Of a DNA stretch of 46,567 nt, positions 7,316 through 17,195 are shown in pieces. The translations under genes and the position numbers were made by a program. The notes under the pieces were generated by a model. That model saw nothing but the letters and a program-made list of their open reading frames with translations, ran no database searches and was not told the DNA's origin. Positions within the stretch are counted from its first letter, which is position 1; each line of letters begins with the position of its first letter. This DNA is from Intestinirhabdus alba (GTDB lineage: Bacteria; Pseudomonadota; Gammaproteobacteria; Enterobacterales; Enterobacteriaceae), in contig NZ_WMJZ01000032.1 in the NCBI RefSeq assembly GCF_009711095.1, forward strand, positions 1 to 46,567. The letters run 5' to 3'.

Positions 7316-8689
7316 TTATCGCGCGGCGCGTTGCAAAATGGTCGCAGAGGGCTGGCGCTGCAGATAGCGCATGCGCAGCATCATCAGAACCGCCGCGGAG
7401 GTTAAGCCGATGATAAAACCGACCCAGAACCCCGCCGGCCCCATGCGATCCACCACCAGATCGGTCAGCGCCAGCACGTAGCCGCTGGGGAGGCCCAGCA
7501 CCCAGTAGGCGGTAAAGGTAATAAAGAAGATGGAGCGCGTATCCTTATAGCCGCGCAGGATCCCGCTGCCGATAACCTGGATAGAGTCGGAAATCTGGTA
7601 CACGGCCGCCAGCAGCATTAGCTGTGCCGCCAGCGTGACGACGGCCGGGTTATCGTTATACAGCATCGCGATATGCTCACGCAGAGAGACGGTAAACAGA
7701 GCGGTCAGCACCGCCATGCAGACGCCGACGCCTAAACCGGTGCGCGCCGCGGTTTGCGCGTCCAGGGTCGACCCCTGACCAAGCCGATAGCCTACGCGGA
7801 TGGTGACGGCGGCGGCCAGCGACATCGGCAAAACGAACATCAGAGAGCTGAAGTTCAGCGCAATCTGATGGCCGGCGACATCCACGATCCCCAGCGGCGA
7901 AACCAGCAGGGCCACCACCGCGAACAGCGTCACCTCAAAGAATAGCGCCAAGGCGACGGGGAGCCCGAGCTGCACCAGGCGCTTCATCACCGCCAGGTCC
8001 GGCCGGCTGAAGCGGCTCTCATTGCGGATGTCGCGCATGGAGCGGGCGCGCTTCACGTAGGCGATCATCGCGATAAACATCACCCAGTAGACTGAAGCGG
8101 TGGCGACCCCGCAGCCCACCCCGCCCAGTTCGGGCATTCCGAGATGACCGTAAATAAAGAGATAGTTAACCGGAATATTGACCAGCAGGCCGAGGAATCC
8201 CATCACCATGCCGGGCTTGGTTTTTGCCAGCCCTTCGCACTGGTTACGCGCTACCTGAAAGAACAGATAGCCCGGTGCCCCCCACAGCAACGCGCGCAGA
8301 TAGCCCACCGCCTTATTCGCCAGCGCGGGATCGATATTATGCATCGCCCGGATAATATGTCCGGCGTTCCACAGCACGACCATAATCAGCACGGAGACGA
8401 TACCGGCCAGCCAGAACCCCTGGCGCACCTGGCGGGCGATGCGCTCGCGGCGGCCGGAGCCGTTAAGCTGGGCGATGACCGGCGTCAGCGCCAGCAGCAG
8501 GCCGTGGCCGAAGAGGATCGCCGGCAGCCAGACAGAGGTGCCAATCGCCACTGCTGCCATGTCGGTGGCGCTGTAGCCGCCCGCCATGACGGTGTCGACA
8601 AACCCCATCGCCGTCTGGGCGATCTGCGCAAGAATGACCGGTATCGCCAGGGTTAATAACTGACGCGCTTCGCTGATATACTTTTGCAC
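7316..8689 (-). CDS. mdtK: MdtK (NorM) multidrug efflux MATE transporter
   Basis: The 457 residues equal the E. coli length and sequence agrees nearly throughout (MQKYISEAR start, [33 protein letters not shown]). It is an inner-membrane MATE antiporter with 12 helices in two six-helix bundles that expels cationic drugs, fluoroquinolones and some dipeptides by ion exchange. Translation starts at a GTG (GTGCAAAAG), as I recall for K-12. As in E. coli it neighbours ribE and, on the other side, the tRNA-Val genes; the small K-12 gene ydhQ that lies between mdtK and the tRNAs is not present here. Confidence 0.97.
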   Translation of the reverse strand: MQKYISEARQLLTLAIPVILAQIAQTAMGFVDTVMAGGYSATDMAAVAIGTSVWLPAILFGHGLLLALTPVIAQLNGSGRRERIARQVRQGFWLAGIVSVLIMVVLWNAGHIIRAMHNIDPALANKAVGYLRALLWGAPGYLFFQVARNQCEGLAKTKPGMVMGFLGLLVNIPVNYLFIYGHLGMPELGGVGCGVATASVYWVMFIAMIAYVKRARSMRDIRNESRFSRPDLAVMKRLVQLGLPVALALFFEVTLFAVVALLVSPLGIVDVAGHQIALNFSSLMFVLPMSLAAAVTIRVGYRLGQGSTLDAQTAARTGLGVGVCMAVLTALFTVSLREHIAMLYNDNPAVVTLAAQLMLLAAVYQISDSIQVIGSGILRGYKDTRSIFFITFTAYWVLGLPSGYVLALTDLVVDRMGPAGFWVGFIIGLTSAAVLMMLRMRYLQRQPSATILQRAAR

Positions 8690-9075
8690 CTATACACCAT
8701 CTGTATTGTTGTTATTTGAGAGACTCAGGATCTGGCCCGTCAGGGCGATTTTGCCTGCTATTTTGGCCCCGTCTGCGCCTGACAAAACAGGTCAGCATTT
8801 TGCACGCCCGTCAGGGCAAGCGCAGCGAGGCTCTCCTCGGGTGCTGCGCGCATGTGCCAAAATCTTCACCGGATACGCCAGCAGGGGCTGGCGCTAAAAA
8901 AACCGCCTTAAGCGGCAGCAAGAAGAAAATGCAGGAGGAATTGCAGTCTATTGTAGCGACGGCTGCGCAATTCTCCAGTGAAAAAAGGGGCGTAGGGGCG
9001 TGCTGCTGGTAACCGTTATGTCCACCTGCTATTGTGGCGGGCTGAAGAGATTAACTGATTTCAGGAGTTGCAGGT
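8690..9075. other. Divergent mdtK/ribE intergenic region with hairpins and a dispersed repeat
   Basis: No credible gene was seen in these 386 bases. GCCCGTCAGGGC occurs twice (8735-8746 and 8808-8819), each able to form a short hairpin. The stretch 8732-8820 resembles the intergenic sequence at 40590-40675. CCGCCTTAAGCGG near 8904 is a further palindrome. The conserved pieces of an FMN (RFN) riboswitch are not present, in line with E. coli, where the riboswitch controls ribB and not riboflavin synthase. Confidence 0.6.
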
Positions 9076-9717
9076 ATGTTTACCGGGATTGTGCAGGGCA
9101 CCGCGAAGCTGGTGTCAATTGATGAAAAACCAAACTTCCGCACCCACGTGGTGGAATTACCTGAGCACATGCTGAGCGGGCTGGAGACCGGCGCGTCGGT
9201 GGCCCATAACGGCTGCTGTCTGACGGTTACCGAAATTAACGGCAGTCATATCAGCTTTGACCTAATGAAAGAGACGCTGCGTATTACCAATCTCGGTGAG
9301 CTGAAGGTGGGCGACAGCGTTAACGTCGAGCGGGCGGCGAAGTTTAGCGATGAGATCGGCGGGCATCTGATGTCAGGTCATATTATGAGCACCGCCGAGG
9401 TCGCCAAAATTCTGACCTCAGAAAATAACCGCCAGATCTGGTTCAAAGTGCAGGATCCCCAGCTGATGAAGTACATCCTGTATAAAGGGTTCATCGGTAT
9501 TGATGGCATCAGCCTGACGGTCGGGGAAGTGACCCCCTCGCGCTTCTGTGTGCATCTGATCCCGGAGACCCTTGAACGCACTACCCTGGGCAAGAAAAAG
9601 CTCGGAGAGCGCGTCAATATTGAGATCGATCCGCAGACCCAGGCGGTGGTGGATACCGTTGAGCGGGTGCTGGCGGCGCGCGAGAACGCGGTCAGCCAGA
9701 GCCAGGAGGAAGCGTAA
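9076..9717 (+). CDS. ribE: Riboflavin synthase, alpha chain
   Basis: This enzyme (called ribC in K-12) disproportionates two 6,7-dimethyl-8-ribityllumazine molecules to riboflavin, the last step of the pathway, in the cytosol as a trimer. The 213 residues show the two lumazine-binding barrels: [10 protein letters not shown] with CLTV in the first half and [11 protein letters not shown] with GISLTVGEV in the second. Length equals the E. coli enzyme. The ribosome site TCAGGAGTTGCAGGT precedes the ATG. The gene is divergent from mdtK and converges on cfa with a shared hairpin between. Confidence 0.96.
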   Translation: MFTGIVQGTAKLVSIDEKPNFRTHVVELPEHMLSGLETGASVAHNGCCLTVTEINGSHISFDLMKETLRITNLGELKVGDSVNVERAAKFSDEIGGHLMSGHIMSTAEVAKILTSENNRQIWFKVQDPQLMKYILYKGFIGIDGISLTVGEVTPSRFCVHLIPETLERTTLGKKKLGERVNIEIDPQTQAVVDTVERVLAARENAVSQSQEEA

Positions 9718-9725
9718 AAAGTGTG

Positions 9726-9746
9726 CCCCCGGCCGTTGGCCGGGGG
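9726..9746. terminator. Hairpin terminator between ribE and cfa
   Basis: CCCCCGGCC and GGCCGGGGG flank a 3-base loop. On the minus strand it is followed by CACACTTTTT, which fits intrinsic termination of cfa 9 bases after its stop. It may also stop ribE transcripts. Confidence 0.75.
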
Positions 9747-9754
9747 AGGGCAAA

Positions 9755-10903
9755 TTAGCGGGGAACGCGCAGGCCGTTTTCAACGCCGCGAGAGAACACC
9801 ACCTGCCACAGCTGAATGTCGCGCGCGCGGAACGCACCGGCGCAGGCGTTCAGGTAGTAGGTGAACATCCTTTTAAAACGCTCTGAATAGTTATCGGCGA
9901 TCTCCGGCCAGCAGTCGAGAAAACGCGCGTACCAGGCCATCAGCGTGGTGTCGTAATCGGCCCCGAAGTTGTGCCAGTCTTCCAGCACAAAATGCGATTC
10001 GCTGGCGTTGGCGATCTGCCGCGCCGAGGGCAGGCAGCCGTTGGGGAAGATATACTTATCGATCCACGGATCGACGTTATTATCGGTTTTCTTCGAGCCA
10101 ATAGAGTGCAGCAGAAAAATACCGTCCGGCTTTAAATTGCGGTCCACGACGTTAAAGTAGGTGTCGTAGTTTTTCGGCCCCACGTGTTCAAACATGCCGA
10201 CGGAGACAATGCGGTCAAACTGATCGTTAAGGTCGCGATAGTCCTGCAGCAAAATAGACACATCAAAGCCCGCACAGCGCGCCTGCGCCATCTTCTGCTG
10301 CTCCGCCGAAATCGTCACGCCCACTACGCTGACGCCATAGTTAGCCGCCATATAGTGCGATAGCCCGCCCCAGCCGCAGCCGATATCCAGCACGCGCATA
10401 CCGGGCTGGAGCTGCAGTTTTTCGCAAATCAGCTTCAGCTTCGCCTGCTGGGCGGCCTCTAGGCTATCGGCCTCTTTCCAGTAGGCGCAGGAGTATTGCA
10501 TATGAGTGTCGAGCATACGGCTGAACAGGTCGTTACCGAGGTCGTAATGCTCTTTACCAACGATCCACGCCCGTTTTTTGCTTTGCAGATTAAAGAGGCG
10601 GGCGCTGAGGATGCGCAGCGTATCTTTAACATTATGCGGGATTTGATTTTCCAGCCCGGCGCGCAGGACTTTGGTAAAAAACATATCCAGTCGTTCGCAC
10701 TCCCACCAGCCGTCCATATAACTCTCGCCCAGACCCAGCGATCCCTCGCGCAGCACGCGCTTAAAAAAACGCGGATTTTTAACCTGAATATCGAACGGGG
10801 CTGGGCCGTTAATGGTAATGCCTGCCCGGCTCAGCAGTTCGTTGGCGATACGATACCAGTCATCATTAGATACGCTGGTTTCTTCTATACACGATGAACT
10901 CAT
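9755..10903 (-). CDS. cfa: Cyclopropane-fatty-acyl-phospholipid synthase
   Basis: This enzyme methylates cis double bonds of membrane phospholipids with S-adenosylmethionine, giving cyclopropane fatty acids on entry to stationary phase and under acid stress. The 382 residues match the E. coli length. The SAM-binding motif is VLDIGCGWGGLSHYMA, and the active-site region includes GVTISAEQQ and GMFEHVG. The protein is peripheral on the inner membrane. The leader of about 250 bases between cfa and punC leaves room for the small-RNA control (RydC, CpxQ) known in E. coli, but I did not find a pairing site. Confidence 0.97.
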   Translation of the reverse strand: MSSSCIEETSVSNDDWYRIANELLSRAGITINGPAPFDIQVKNPRFFKRVLREGSLGLGESYMDGWWECERLDMFFTKVLRAGLENQIPHNVKDTLRILSARLFNLQSKKRAWIVGKEHYDLGNDLFSRMLDTHMQYSCAYWKEADSLEAAQQAKLKLICEKLQLQPGMRVLDIGCGWGGLSHYMAANYGVSVVGVTISAEQQKMAQARCAGFDVSILLQDYRDLNDQFDRIVSVGMFEHVGPKNYDTYFNVVDRNLKPDGIFLLHSIGSKKTDNNVDPWIDKYIFPNGCLPSARQIANASESHFVLEDWHNFGADYDTTLMAWYARFLDCWPEIADNYSERFKRMFTYYLNACAGAFRARDIQLWQVVFSRGVENGLRVPR

Positions 10904-10942
10904 TGCTTCTCCATCACGAGTCAGTGATCAGAACCTTAAAAC

Positions 10943-10949
10943 AGCATAG
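10943..10949 (-). promoter_or_regulatory. Possible sigmaS-type -10 element of the proximal cfa promoter
   Basis: The minus strand reads CTATGCT about 40 bases upstream of the cfa ATG, near the CTATACT consensus for stationary-phase promoters. E. coli cfa has a proximal sigmaS promoter in this place. The match is short, so this is tentative. Confidence 0.4.
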
Positions 10950-11058
10950 TCGCTTTTTTTGGGGTTGTGAGAAATCTCACGGTAATCCCGCGAGTCTGTT
11001 ATCCGACGTAGTACAGAGGAAGGGAGAGGCCCTTGCCGAAAAGGCCATCCGTGGTGAG

Positions 11059-11080
11059 ACGGGAACGCTCCGGTTCCCGT
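11059..11080. repeat. Perfect 8-bp-stem hairpin in the cfa/punC gap
   Basis: ACGGGAAC and GTTCCCGT flank a 6-base loop, about 90 bases downstream of the punC stop and 155 upstream of the cfa start. No T-run follows on the minus strand, so termination of punC is uncertain. Confidence 0.45.
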
Positions 11081-11168
11081 AGAACATCTATCAATTATCG
11101 TAATATATACAGCTGGCTTTCAGTATAGGCCGCTAAAACTGATGATACAACCGAATATTGTTAGCCGA

Positions 11169-12398
11169 CTAATTATTGACCCGGTCGCTAATTTCGGCGC
11201 GGGCGGCGGGCGCTTCCGCAACGTTTGCCGCGATGCGGCCTGGCCCGGCTCCGCGGGCCTGCAGGAGATAGCCCAGCCAGACCAGCAGCACAGTTGCGAG
11301 CATCACGCTGGTGGTAGCGAGTAGCGGAACGGCGATCAGCCAGGAGACCACCAGGCTCGCCAGGAAGCACAGGCCCAGCTGCAGAGTATTTTGCAGCGCG
11401 GCGGCGCGTCCTGTCGCCTGTGGAAAGGGGCGCAGTGCCTGCGCCACCACAATCGGATAGATGGCACCGTTGGCCATCGCCATAAAGCAAAAGGGGATCA
11501 GGAGCGCCGTCAGGGAAACGTGATGGATAAAGCCCACGGCCCAGGTCGCCGCGACGCTCAGCGCGAAAACCACCAGCAGCCACGGCAGCAGCCGTTCGCC
11601 GCGCCATCTCTGCAGCGCGCCGCGGCAGCCGTAGCCGCCCACCAGGAAGGCGATGGTCTGCGGAACATAGCTCAGGCCGATGGCCGACGGGCTATAACCC
11701 ATTTCATTCAGGATAAAGGGTGAACCAGTCAGCCAGGCGAAGAAGCTGGCCGAACAGGCGGCGTAGATCAGGACGTTGCCGCGCCAGGTATCGGAGCGCA
11801 GCAGCGTGGCGAACGTCAGCCTGCCTGCGGCGGCCTCCCGGTGCTGCGTGGAGGGTTTCAGCCACGGAAGCGGGAGCATCAGAACCAGGGTAATCACGAA
11901 CAGAATGACGAAAATGGCCCGCCAGGAGAAGTGGGCCAGAGCCCAGCTGCCCAGCAGCGGCGCAAGGGCGGGGGAGAGCGCCACCAGCGGCATGATGGTG
12001 GCGAAGACGCGGTTGATCTTTTGCGGCGGATAGTAGTCGGTTACCAGCGCCTGCCAGATAACCGTGGCGGCGCAGACGCCGACGGCCTGTACAAAGCGCA
12101 GCGTCAGCAGTCCCCCGGCGCTTTCCACCCACAGCATGCCGATGCTGCCGGCGGCAAAAATGGTCAGCCCCAGCAGGAGGATTGGCCGGCGGCCGTAGCG
12201 ATCGGAAAGCGGCCCCCAGAGCAGCTGGGCGATGGCAAAACCGGCCAGAAACAGGCTAAGGCTGGCGCTGACGGCGGAGGCAGGGGTCTGTAAATCCGTC
12301 TGTATAGCGGCAAACGCGGGCAGATACATATCCGTCGCCAGAAAGCCGAGGACGCTGAGGCCGGCCAGCCAGGCTAAAAATCCAGTTCCAGGTTGCAT
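11169..12398 (-). CDS. punC: PunC (YdhC) purine/purine-nucleoside MFS transporter
   Basis: The 409-residue inner-membrane transporter of the Bcr/CflA drug-resistance branch of MFS has about 12 helices ([17 protein letters not shown] between helices 2 and 3 is the MFS signature). It corresponds to K-12 ydhC, renamed punC after work showing PunR-dependent use of purine nucleosides. It is divergent from punR with a 111-bp gap, as in E. coli. An alternative older assignment is a drug efflux pump. The C-terminal tail is slightly longer than in K-12 (409 versus about 403 residues). Confidence 0.9.
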   Translation of the reverse strand: MQPGTGFLAWLAGLSVLGFLATDMYLPAFAAIQTDLQTPASAVSASLSLFLAGFAIAQLLWGPLSDRYGRRPILLLGLTIFAAGSIGMLWVESAGGLLTLRFVQAVGVCAATVIWQALVTDYYPPQKINRVFATIMPLVALSPALAPLLGSWALAHFSWRAIFVILFVITLVLMLPLPWLKPSTQHREAAAGRLTFATLLRSDTWRGNVLIYAACSASFFAWLTGSPFILNEMGYSPSAIGLSYVPQTIAFLVGGYGCRGALQRWRGERLLPWLLVVFALSVAATWAVGFIHHVSLTALLIPFCFMAMANGAIYPIVVAQALRPFPQATGRAAALQNTLQLGLCFLASLVVSWLIAVPLLATTSVMLATVLLVWLGYLLQARGAGPGRIAANVAEAPAARAEISDRVNN

Positions 12399-12509
12399 TA
12401 TTCGTTCTCTTTTCAGCGATAAAACACTGGCGCAGAGTGTAGGCAGTGCAAAACCGCTTGTGAAACGCTAATATTTGGCCATTGAATTCAAAATTTTTGC
12501 AGGCAGAGA

Positions 12510-13442
12510 ATGTGGTCGGAATATTCACTGGAAGTGGTGGATGCGGTGGCGCGCAACGGCAGCTTCAGCGCGGCGGCCCAGGAGCTGCACCGCGTGCCCT
12601 CGGCGGTTAGCTATACCGTGCGGCAGCTGGAGGAGTGGCTGGCCGTACCGCTGTTTGTACGCCGCCATCGCGACGTGGAGCTGACGCCGGCGGGGAGCTG
12701 GTTTTTAAAGGAAGGGCGCTCTGTTATCAAAAAAATGCAGATCACCCGCCAGCAGTGCCAGCAGATCGCCAACGGCTGGCGCGGCCAACTGACCATCGCG
12801 GTGGACAATATCGTCAGGCACGATCGGACAAGACAGATGATTGTCGATTTCTATCGGCATTTTGACGACGTTGAGCTGCTGGTGTTTCAGGAGGTGTTCA
12901 ACGGCGTCTGGGACGCGCTCGCGGACGGCCGCGTTGAGCTGGCGATTGGCGCAACCCAGGCGATCCCGGTGGGCGGGCGCTATGCCTTTCGTGATATGGG
13001 AACGTTGAGCTGGCGCTGCGTGGTGGCGAGCCATCATCCACTGGCGTCGCTGCCCGGTCCGCTCAGCGACGATACGCTGCGCAGCTGGCCCTCTCTGGTG
13101 CGCGAAGATACCTCCCGCAGCCTGCCGAAGCGTATTACCTGGCTGCTGGATAACCAGAAACGGGTGGTGGTACCCGATCGGGAGTCTTCGGAAACCTGTA
13201 TCTCGGCGGGGCTATGCGTTGGCATGGTGCCGACCCATTTCGCGAAGCCCTTTATCGATCGCGGAGAGTGGGTGGCGCTGGCCCTGGATAATCCCTTTCC
13301 GGATGCCGCCTGCTGTCTGACCTGGCAGCAAAATGACGCCTCGCCGGCTCTGGCGTGGATGCTGGACTACCTGGGCGACAGCGAAACGCTGAACAGAGAG
13401 TGGCTGCGGGAGCCTGAGGCGGCTCCCGTCGGGGAGGATTAG
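12510..13442 (+). CDS. punR: PunR (YdhB) LysR-family activator of punC
   Basis: The 310-residue LysR protein has an N-terminal helix-turn-helix ([20 protein letters not shown], residues ~18-37) and a C-terminal ligand-binding domain. In E. coli this protein responds to purine nucleosides such as adenosine and activates the divergent transporter gene. The arrangement is conserved here. Its 3' end overlaps that of purR by 4 bases (13439-13442), so the two genes converge tail to tail. Confidence 0.9.
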   Translation: MWSEYSLEVVDAVARNGSFSAAAQELHRVPSAVSYTVRQLEEWLAVPLFVRRHRDVELTPAGSWFLKEGRSVIKKMQITRQQCQQIANGWRGQLTIAVDNIVRHDRTRQMIVDFYRHFDDVELLVFQEVFNGVWDALADGRVELAIGATQAIPVGGRYAFRDMGTLSWRCVVASHHPLASLPGPLSDDTLRSWPSLVREDTSRSLPKRITWLLDNQKRVVVPDRESSETCISAGLCVGMVPTHFAKPFIDRGEWVALALDNPFPDAACCLTWQQNDASPALAWMLDYLGDSETLNREWLREPEAAPVGED

Positions 13443-14464
13443 CGACGATAATCGCGGAACGGGCCGTCGGCGACGGAGCGCCGCTCAACCAGCCGCGGAT
13501 GCACCTCAATAGACTGCGACTCTTCGCGCTTGTTGACGATACGGTCCAGCAGCATATTAAACGCCGTTTCCCCCAGCGAATCTTTCGGCTGGTGAATGGT
13601 GGTCAGCGCCGGGGTAAAGTAGCGGGCGTTGCGCACGTTATCATAGCCGATCAGCGAAACGTCCTGGGGAATGCGCAGGCCCATTTCGTCGGCGGCGCAG
13701 AGGGCACCCATCGCCATAATGTCGCCGCCGCAGAAAACGGCGGTGGGGCGATGGGGCTGGGAGAGGATCTGCTGCATGGCGCGGTAGCCGGATTCCGGCT
13801 CAAAATCGCCCTGCACGATCCAGTTTTCCGGCACCGCGATCCGCGCCTCTTCCATCGCTTTCAAAAAGCCAGCCAGTCGCCCGGCACCGGTATTGCGCTC
13901 CATCGGTCCCGGAATCGCACCGATCTCGCGATGGCCGCGCTCCAGCAGATACCGGCCCGCCATATAGCCGCCCGCAAAGGCGTTATCAATAACGGTATCC
14001 GTAAAGTCAGCCTTTGCCTCGCCCCAGTCCATCACCACCATCGGAATATGGCGATACTCCTCAAGCATGGCGAGCAGCGGCTCCGGGTATTCAGAGCACA
14101 TGACCAGCAGGCCGTCGACGCGCTTTTGGGCCATCATCGACAGATAGGCGCGCTGCTTTTCAAGGTTATTCCAGGCGTTGCCGAGGATCAGGGTATAGCC
14201 TTTCTGGAAGCAGTTTTTCTCAACGGCTTCAATGATTTCCGCGAAATAAGCGGCCTCGCTGCTGGTGGCCAGCAGGCCGATCGACTTGGTATGGTTCACC
14301 TTCAGGCTGCGGGCGACCGCGCTGGGTGAATAGTGCAGTTCTTTAATTGCCGCCCACACCGCATTGCGCGTATCTTCGGCAACGAAACGTGTCTTGTTAA
14401 TAACGTGTGATACGGTAGTGGTGGAAACGTTGGCCCGTTTCGCCACATCTTTAATTGTTGCCAT
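13439..14464 (-). CDS. purR: PurR purine repressor (LacI family)
   Basis: The 341 residues equal E. coli PurR. The LacI helix-turn-helix and hinge are plain at the N-terminus ([20 protein letters not shown], then [10 protein letters not shown]), followed by a periplasmic-binding-like domain that holds hypoxanthine or guanine as corepressor. PurR shuts off purine synthesis genes and itself. A PurR operator lies 43-58 bases upstream of the start codon, consistent with autoregulation. Confidence 0.97.
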   Translation of the reverse strand: MATIKDVAKRANVSTTTVSHVINKTRFVAEDTRNAVWAAIKELHYSPSAVARSLKVNHTKSIGLLATSSEAAYFAEIIEAVEKNCFQKGYTLILGNAWNNLEKQRAYLSMMAQKRVDGLLVMCSEYPEPLLAMLEEYRHIPMVVMDWGEAKADFTDTVIDNAFAGGYMAGRYLLERGHREIGAIPGPMERNTGAGRLAGFLKAMEEARIAVPENWIVQGDFEPESGYRAMQQILSQPHRPTAVFCGGDIMAMGALCAADEMGLRIPQDVSLIGYDNVRNARYFTPALTTIHQPKDSLGETAFNMLLDRIVNKREESQSIEVHPRLVERRSVADGPFRDYRR

Positions 14465-14506
14465 TACTTCTCACTCCAGACCCTCTCCTGACCGTCCGGG
14501 ACGCTA

Positions 14507-14522
14507 AGTAAACGTTTGCCTT
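14507..14522 (-). promoter_or_regulatory. PurR operator (PUR box) upstream of purR
   Basis: AGTAAACGTTTGCCTT matches the PurR consensus core GCAAACGTTT with symmetric flanks (AAGGCAAACGTTTACT on the other strand). The position ahead of purR fits the autoregulation known in E. coli. Confidence 0.85.
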
Positions 14523-14758
14523 CATACACCCTGTGCATAACGCCAGGCGTAGGATAAGACGGAAAAACAGCGCGGAACGTCAGGAAGGAGTCAATGGCCG
14601 CTACGTTAAACGAATAAGCGTGGAATTTTGGCCGATCTTGATGAAAAGGGGAAGCGCTAAAAATCGTTATCGCCCTAAAACAGGAGAGATTTTTACTTTC
14701 AGCTGTGCAAAAATGCTTAACATCACTTTTTGTGGGTAAATCAAAAGGAGAAAACTTG

Positions 14759-14848
14759 ATGAGCACCGATCTTAAACTATCTGTTGTGACCACCGTTATC
14801 GTCCTGGCTTTGATCGTGGCAGGGGGGTTAATTGCCGCACTGCACTAA
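14759..14848 (+). CDS. ynhF: YnhF small membrane protein (29 residues)
   Basis: The product reads MSTDLKLSVVTT, then a hydrophobic run VIVLALIVAGGLIAA and LH at the end. K-12 YnhF is also 29 residues, begins MSTDLK and ends AALH, and sits in the same place between purR and ydhP. A strong ribosome site (AAAGGAG) lies 8 bases before the ATG. It is a single-span inner-membrane protein whose function is not settled. It is too short for usual ORF cut-offs and easily missed. Confidence 0.93.
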   Translation: MSTDLKLSVVTTVIVLALIVAGGLIAALH

Positions 14849-15165
14849 ACCGCATCTCTGTTAGCCGCGCGGCCGGAGCCGGAAGGCGTGAAAGCCGTTC
14901 TGGCCCGATAATTCCGTAGCCGCGTCGGCCTCGGGGCTCCCGCCGGGCAGGAACCATCCAGAGCCAACGCGCTGTCGTTCGCCGCGCGTTCTCACGGCGC
15001 GTTTACCTGGCCCGCAGGGCCGCAGGCCCTCTGCGCGATAGATTGTTATCAGATTGGCAAAAGTCTTTTCTGTTTTTGTCCGCTTCTTTTTTTTTGTGAT
15101 TACTGTCATGCTTTTGCCCCTTATCTGGGCTTAAGCGCCGCGTCGCGGCGAGACGGAATCATTAA
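14849..15165. other. ynhF-ydhP gap
   Basis: No gene is supported in these 317 bases. The left half is G+C-rich with several short palindromes (for example GGCCCGCAGGGCC near 15010). A T-rich stretch follows around 15070-15100, and GCCGCGTCGCGGC at about 15137 can form a small hairpin just ahead of ydhP. Confidence 0.5.
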
Positions 15166-16332
15166 ATGAAAATAAATTATCCCTTACTCTCCCTGGCGAT
15201 TGGTGCCTTTGGTATCGGAACCACAGAGTTTTCTCCTATGGGGCTACTGCCGACGATCGCCCACGGCGTGAATGTATCCATCCCCGCCGCTGGGATGTTA
15301 ATCAGCGCCTACGCGGTGGGGGTGATGGTCGGCGCGCCGCTGATGACGCTGCTGCTTTCCCATCGCGGTCGCCGTAATGCGTTAATTTTCCTGATGCTGA
15401 TTTTCACGGTCGGCAACCTGCTGTCCGCCATATCGCCGGACTACACAACGCTACTGCTGTCGCGGATCCTGACCAGCCTGAACCACGGAGCTTTCTTCGG
15501 GCTGGGGTCTGTCGTTGCGGCCAGCGTGGTGGCGAAAGAGAAGCAGGCCAGCGCCGTGGCGACCATGTTTATGGGCTTGACTATTGCCAATATCGGCGGC
15601 GTCCCGGCGGCCACCTGGCTGGGGGAAACTATCGGCTGGCGCATGTCGTTTATCGCGACGGCGGGTCTGGGGATCGTCGCCATTATCAGCCTGTTTTTCT
15701 CGCTGCCGAAGGGGGGAGCCGGAACGCGCCCGGAGGTCAAAAAAGAGCTGGCGGTGCTGCTGCGTCCGCAGGTGCTGTCGGCACTGCTGACCACCGTACT
15801 CGGGGCCGGAGCGATGTTCACGCTCTATACCTATATTGCCCCTGTGCTGCACAGCGTGACCCACGCCACGCCCGCATTTGTCACCGGAATGCTGGTGCTG
15901 ATCGGCGTCGGCTTCTCGATCGGCAACTATCTGGGCGGGAAATTTGCCGACCGTTCGGTTAACGGTACACTGAAAGGCTTCCTGCTGTTGCTGATAGTTA
16001 TTATGCTGGCGATCCCTTTCCTGGCCCGCAATGAGCCGGGCGCGGCGTTCAGTATGGTGGTGTGGGGGGCGGCGACGTTTGCGGTAGTGCCTCCGCTACA
16101 GATGCGGGTGATGCGGGTGGCCCATGACGCGCCGGGTCTTTCTTCGTCCGTTAACATTGGTGCCTTTAACCTGGGCAATGCGCTGGGCGCAGCCGCCGGT
16201 GGCGCGGTAATTTCCGGAGGGCTGGGCTACAGCTTTGTCCCGGTTATGGGGGCGATAGTGGCGGGAATGGGGCTGCTGCTGGTCTTTATCTCTGCTCGTC
16301 GGCAGCCTGAGGGGGCGTGCGTGGCAAACTAA
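15166..16332 (+). CDS. ydhP: YdhP MFS transporter (DHA1/arabinose-efflux-like)
   Basis: The 388 residues align with E. coli YdhP over the full length (MKINYPLL start, FGIGTTEFSPMGLLP, LNHGAFFGLGSVVAASVV, VPPLQMRVMRVA). It is an inner-membrane proton-driven exporter with about 12 helices; the natural substrate is not established. It follows ynhF and converges on sodB, as in K-12. Confidence 0.95.
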   Translation: MKINYPLLSLAIGAFGIGTTEFSPMGLLPTIAHGVNVSIPAAGMLISAYAVGVMVGAPLMTLLLSHRGRRNALIFLMLIFTVGNLLSAISPDYTTLLLSRILTSLNHGAFFGLGSVVAASVVAKEKQASAVATMFMGLTIANIGGVPAATWLGETIGWRMSFIATAGLGIVAIISLFFSLPKGGAGTRPEVKKELAVLLRPQVLSALLTTVLGAGAMFTLYTYIAPVLHSVTHATPAFVTGMLVLIGVGFSIGNYLGGKFADRSVNGTLKGFLLLLIVIMLAIPFLARNEPGAAFSMVVWGAATFAVVPPLQMRVMRVAHDAPGLSSSVNIGAFNLGNALGAAAGGAVISGGLGYSFVPVMGAIVAGMGLLLVFISARRQPEGACVAN

Positions 16333-16455
16333 AACCGGAGCGGCCGTAAGGTCTGCTGACTGCGGACGTGCGCCGGGGGAGCTGAAGGGGCGTGGCGTGC
16401 TTTGCGGAGGCGGGCCTGATTACGCGCGTCAGGCCCGATTAAGGGATACGGCGCT

Positions 16456-16486
16456 GAAGCGCAGAAGGAAATTCCCTCTGCGCTTC
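16456..16486. terminator. Hairpin downstream of sodB
   Basis: GAAGCGCAGA and TCTGCGCTTC form a 10-bp stem with an 11-base loop, 4 bases after the sodB stop. No clear T-run follows on the minus strand, so it may act as a 3'-end stabiliser as well as a terminator. Confidence 0.55.
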
Positions 16487-16490
16487 ACGT

Positions 16491-17072
16491 TTAAGCCCCC
16501 AGGTTTTGCGCCACAAACTCCCAGTTTACCAGCGCCCAGAAGTGTTCCAGATAGCCGGGACGCGCGTTGCGATAATCGATGTAGTAGGCGTGCTCCCATA
16601 CGTCAACGGTCAGCAGCGGCGTGGCGTCGGAAGTTAACGGCGTTCCGGCGTTAGAGGTCGATACAATCGCCAGTTTGCCGTCCTTGCCTTTTACCAGCCA
16701 CGTCCAGCCGGAGCCGAAGTTTTTCAGCGCGGCCTCGGTAAACTGTGCCCTGAAATCGGCAAAGCTGCCAAAGGCGTCGGCAATGACAGCGGCCAGCCGG
16801 CCGGTCGGCTCGCCGCCGGCGTTGGGTGCCAGACAGTTCCAGTAGAAGGTGTGGTTCCAGACCTGCGCGGCGTTATTAAAAATTCCGCCTTCGGCGCTGC
16901 GGATAATCTCGACCAGCGTTTTGCCCTCAAAGGGGGTGCCTTTGATGAGATTATTCAGGTTGGTGACGTAGGTTTGATGATGTTTGCCGTAGTGATATTC
17001 GATAGTTTCGGCAGAAATATGCGGGGCCAGTGCGTCTTTGGCATACGGTAATGCAGGTAATTCGAACGACAT
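16491..17072 (-). CDS. sodB: Iron superoxide dismutase
   Basis: The cytosolic dimer converts superoxide to hydrogen peroxide and oxygen. The 193 residues match the E. coli length. The metal ligands are visible: His27 (YHYGKHH), His74 (VWNHTFYWN), then Asp157 and His161 in [12 protein letters not shown]. The start giving [10 protein letters not shown] was chosen over an upstream in-frame ATG because it matches the family and is preceded by AAGGAGAGTAGCA. The leader closely resembles that of E. coli sodB. Confidence 0.98.
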   Translation of the reverse strand: MSFELPALPYAKDALAPHISAETIEYHYGKHHQTYVTNLNNLIKGTPFEGKTLVEIIRSAEGGIFNNAAQVWNHTFYWNCLAPNAGGEPTGRLAAVIADAFGSFADFRAQFTEAALKNFGSGWTWLVKGKDGKLAIVSTSNAGTPLTSDATPLLTVDVWEHAYYIDYRNARPGYLEHFWALVNWEFVAQNLGA

Positions 17073-17100
17073 TGCTACTCTCCTTATTATTAATATATAT
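17073..17100 (-). promoter_or_regulatory. sodB translation-start leader, likely RyhB small-RNA target
   Basis: The minus strand reads TTAATAATAAGGAGAGTAGC just before the ATG. In E. coli the nearly identical stretch pairs with the iron-responsive small RNA RyhB, blocking translation and triggering decay. Conservation of this leader suggests the same control; the RyhB gene itself is not in the window. Confidence 0.55.
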
Positions 17101-17195
17101 GCACAATAACCTTGCGGTGCGCAGGGACAGGGTAGCAAATTGAAAGGATCAAAAAAAGAAGAACTTACCCTGCGACGAGCGCCGCAGGGGGGGAG

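Noticed and set aside
8940..9075. Possible FMN riboswitch ahead of riboflavin synthase
   Set aside because: The conserved RFN blocks (AGGGGCAG-type start, paired helices) are not present, and E. coli has this riboswitch at ribB instead.
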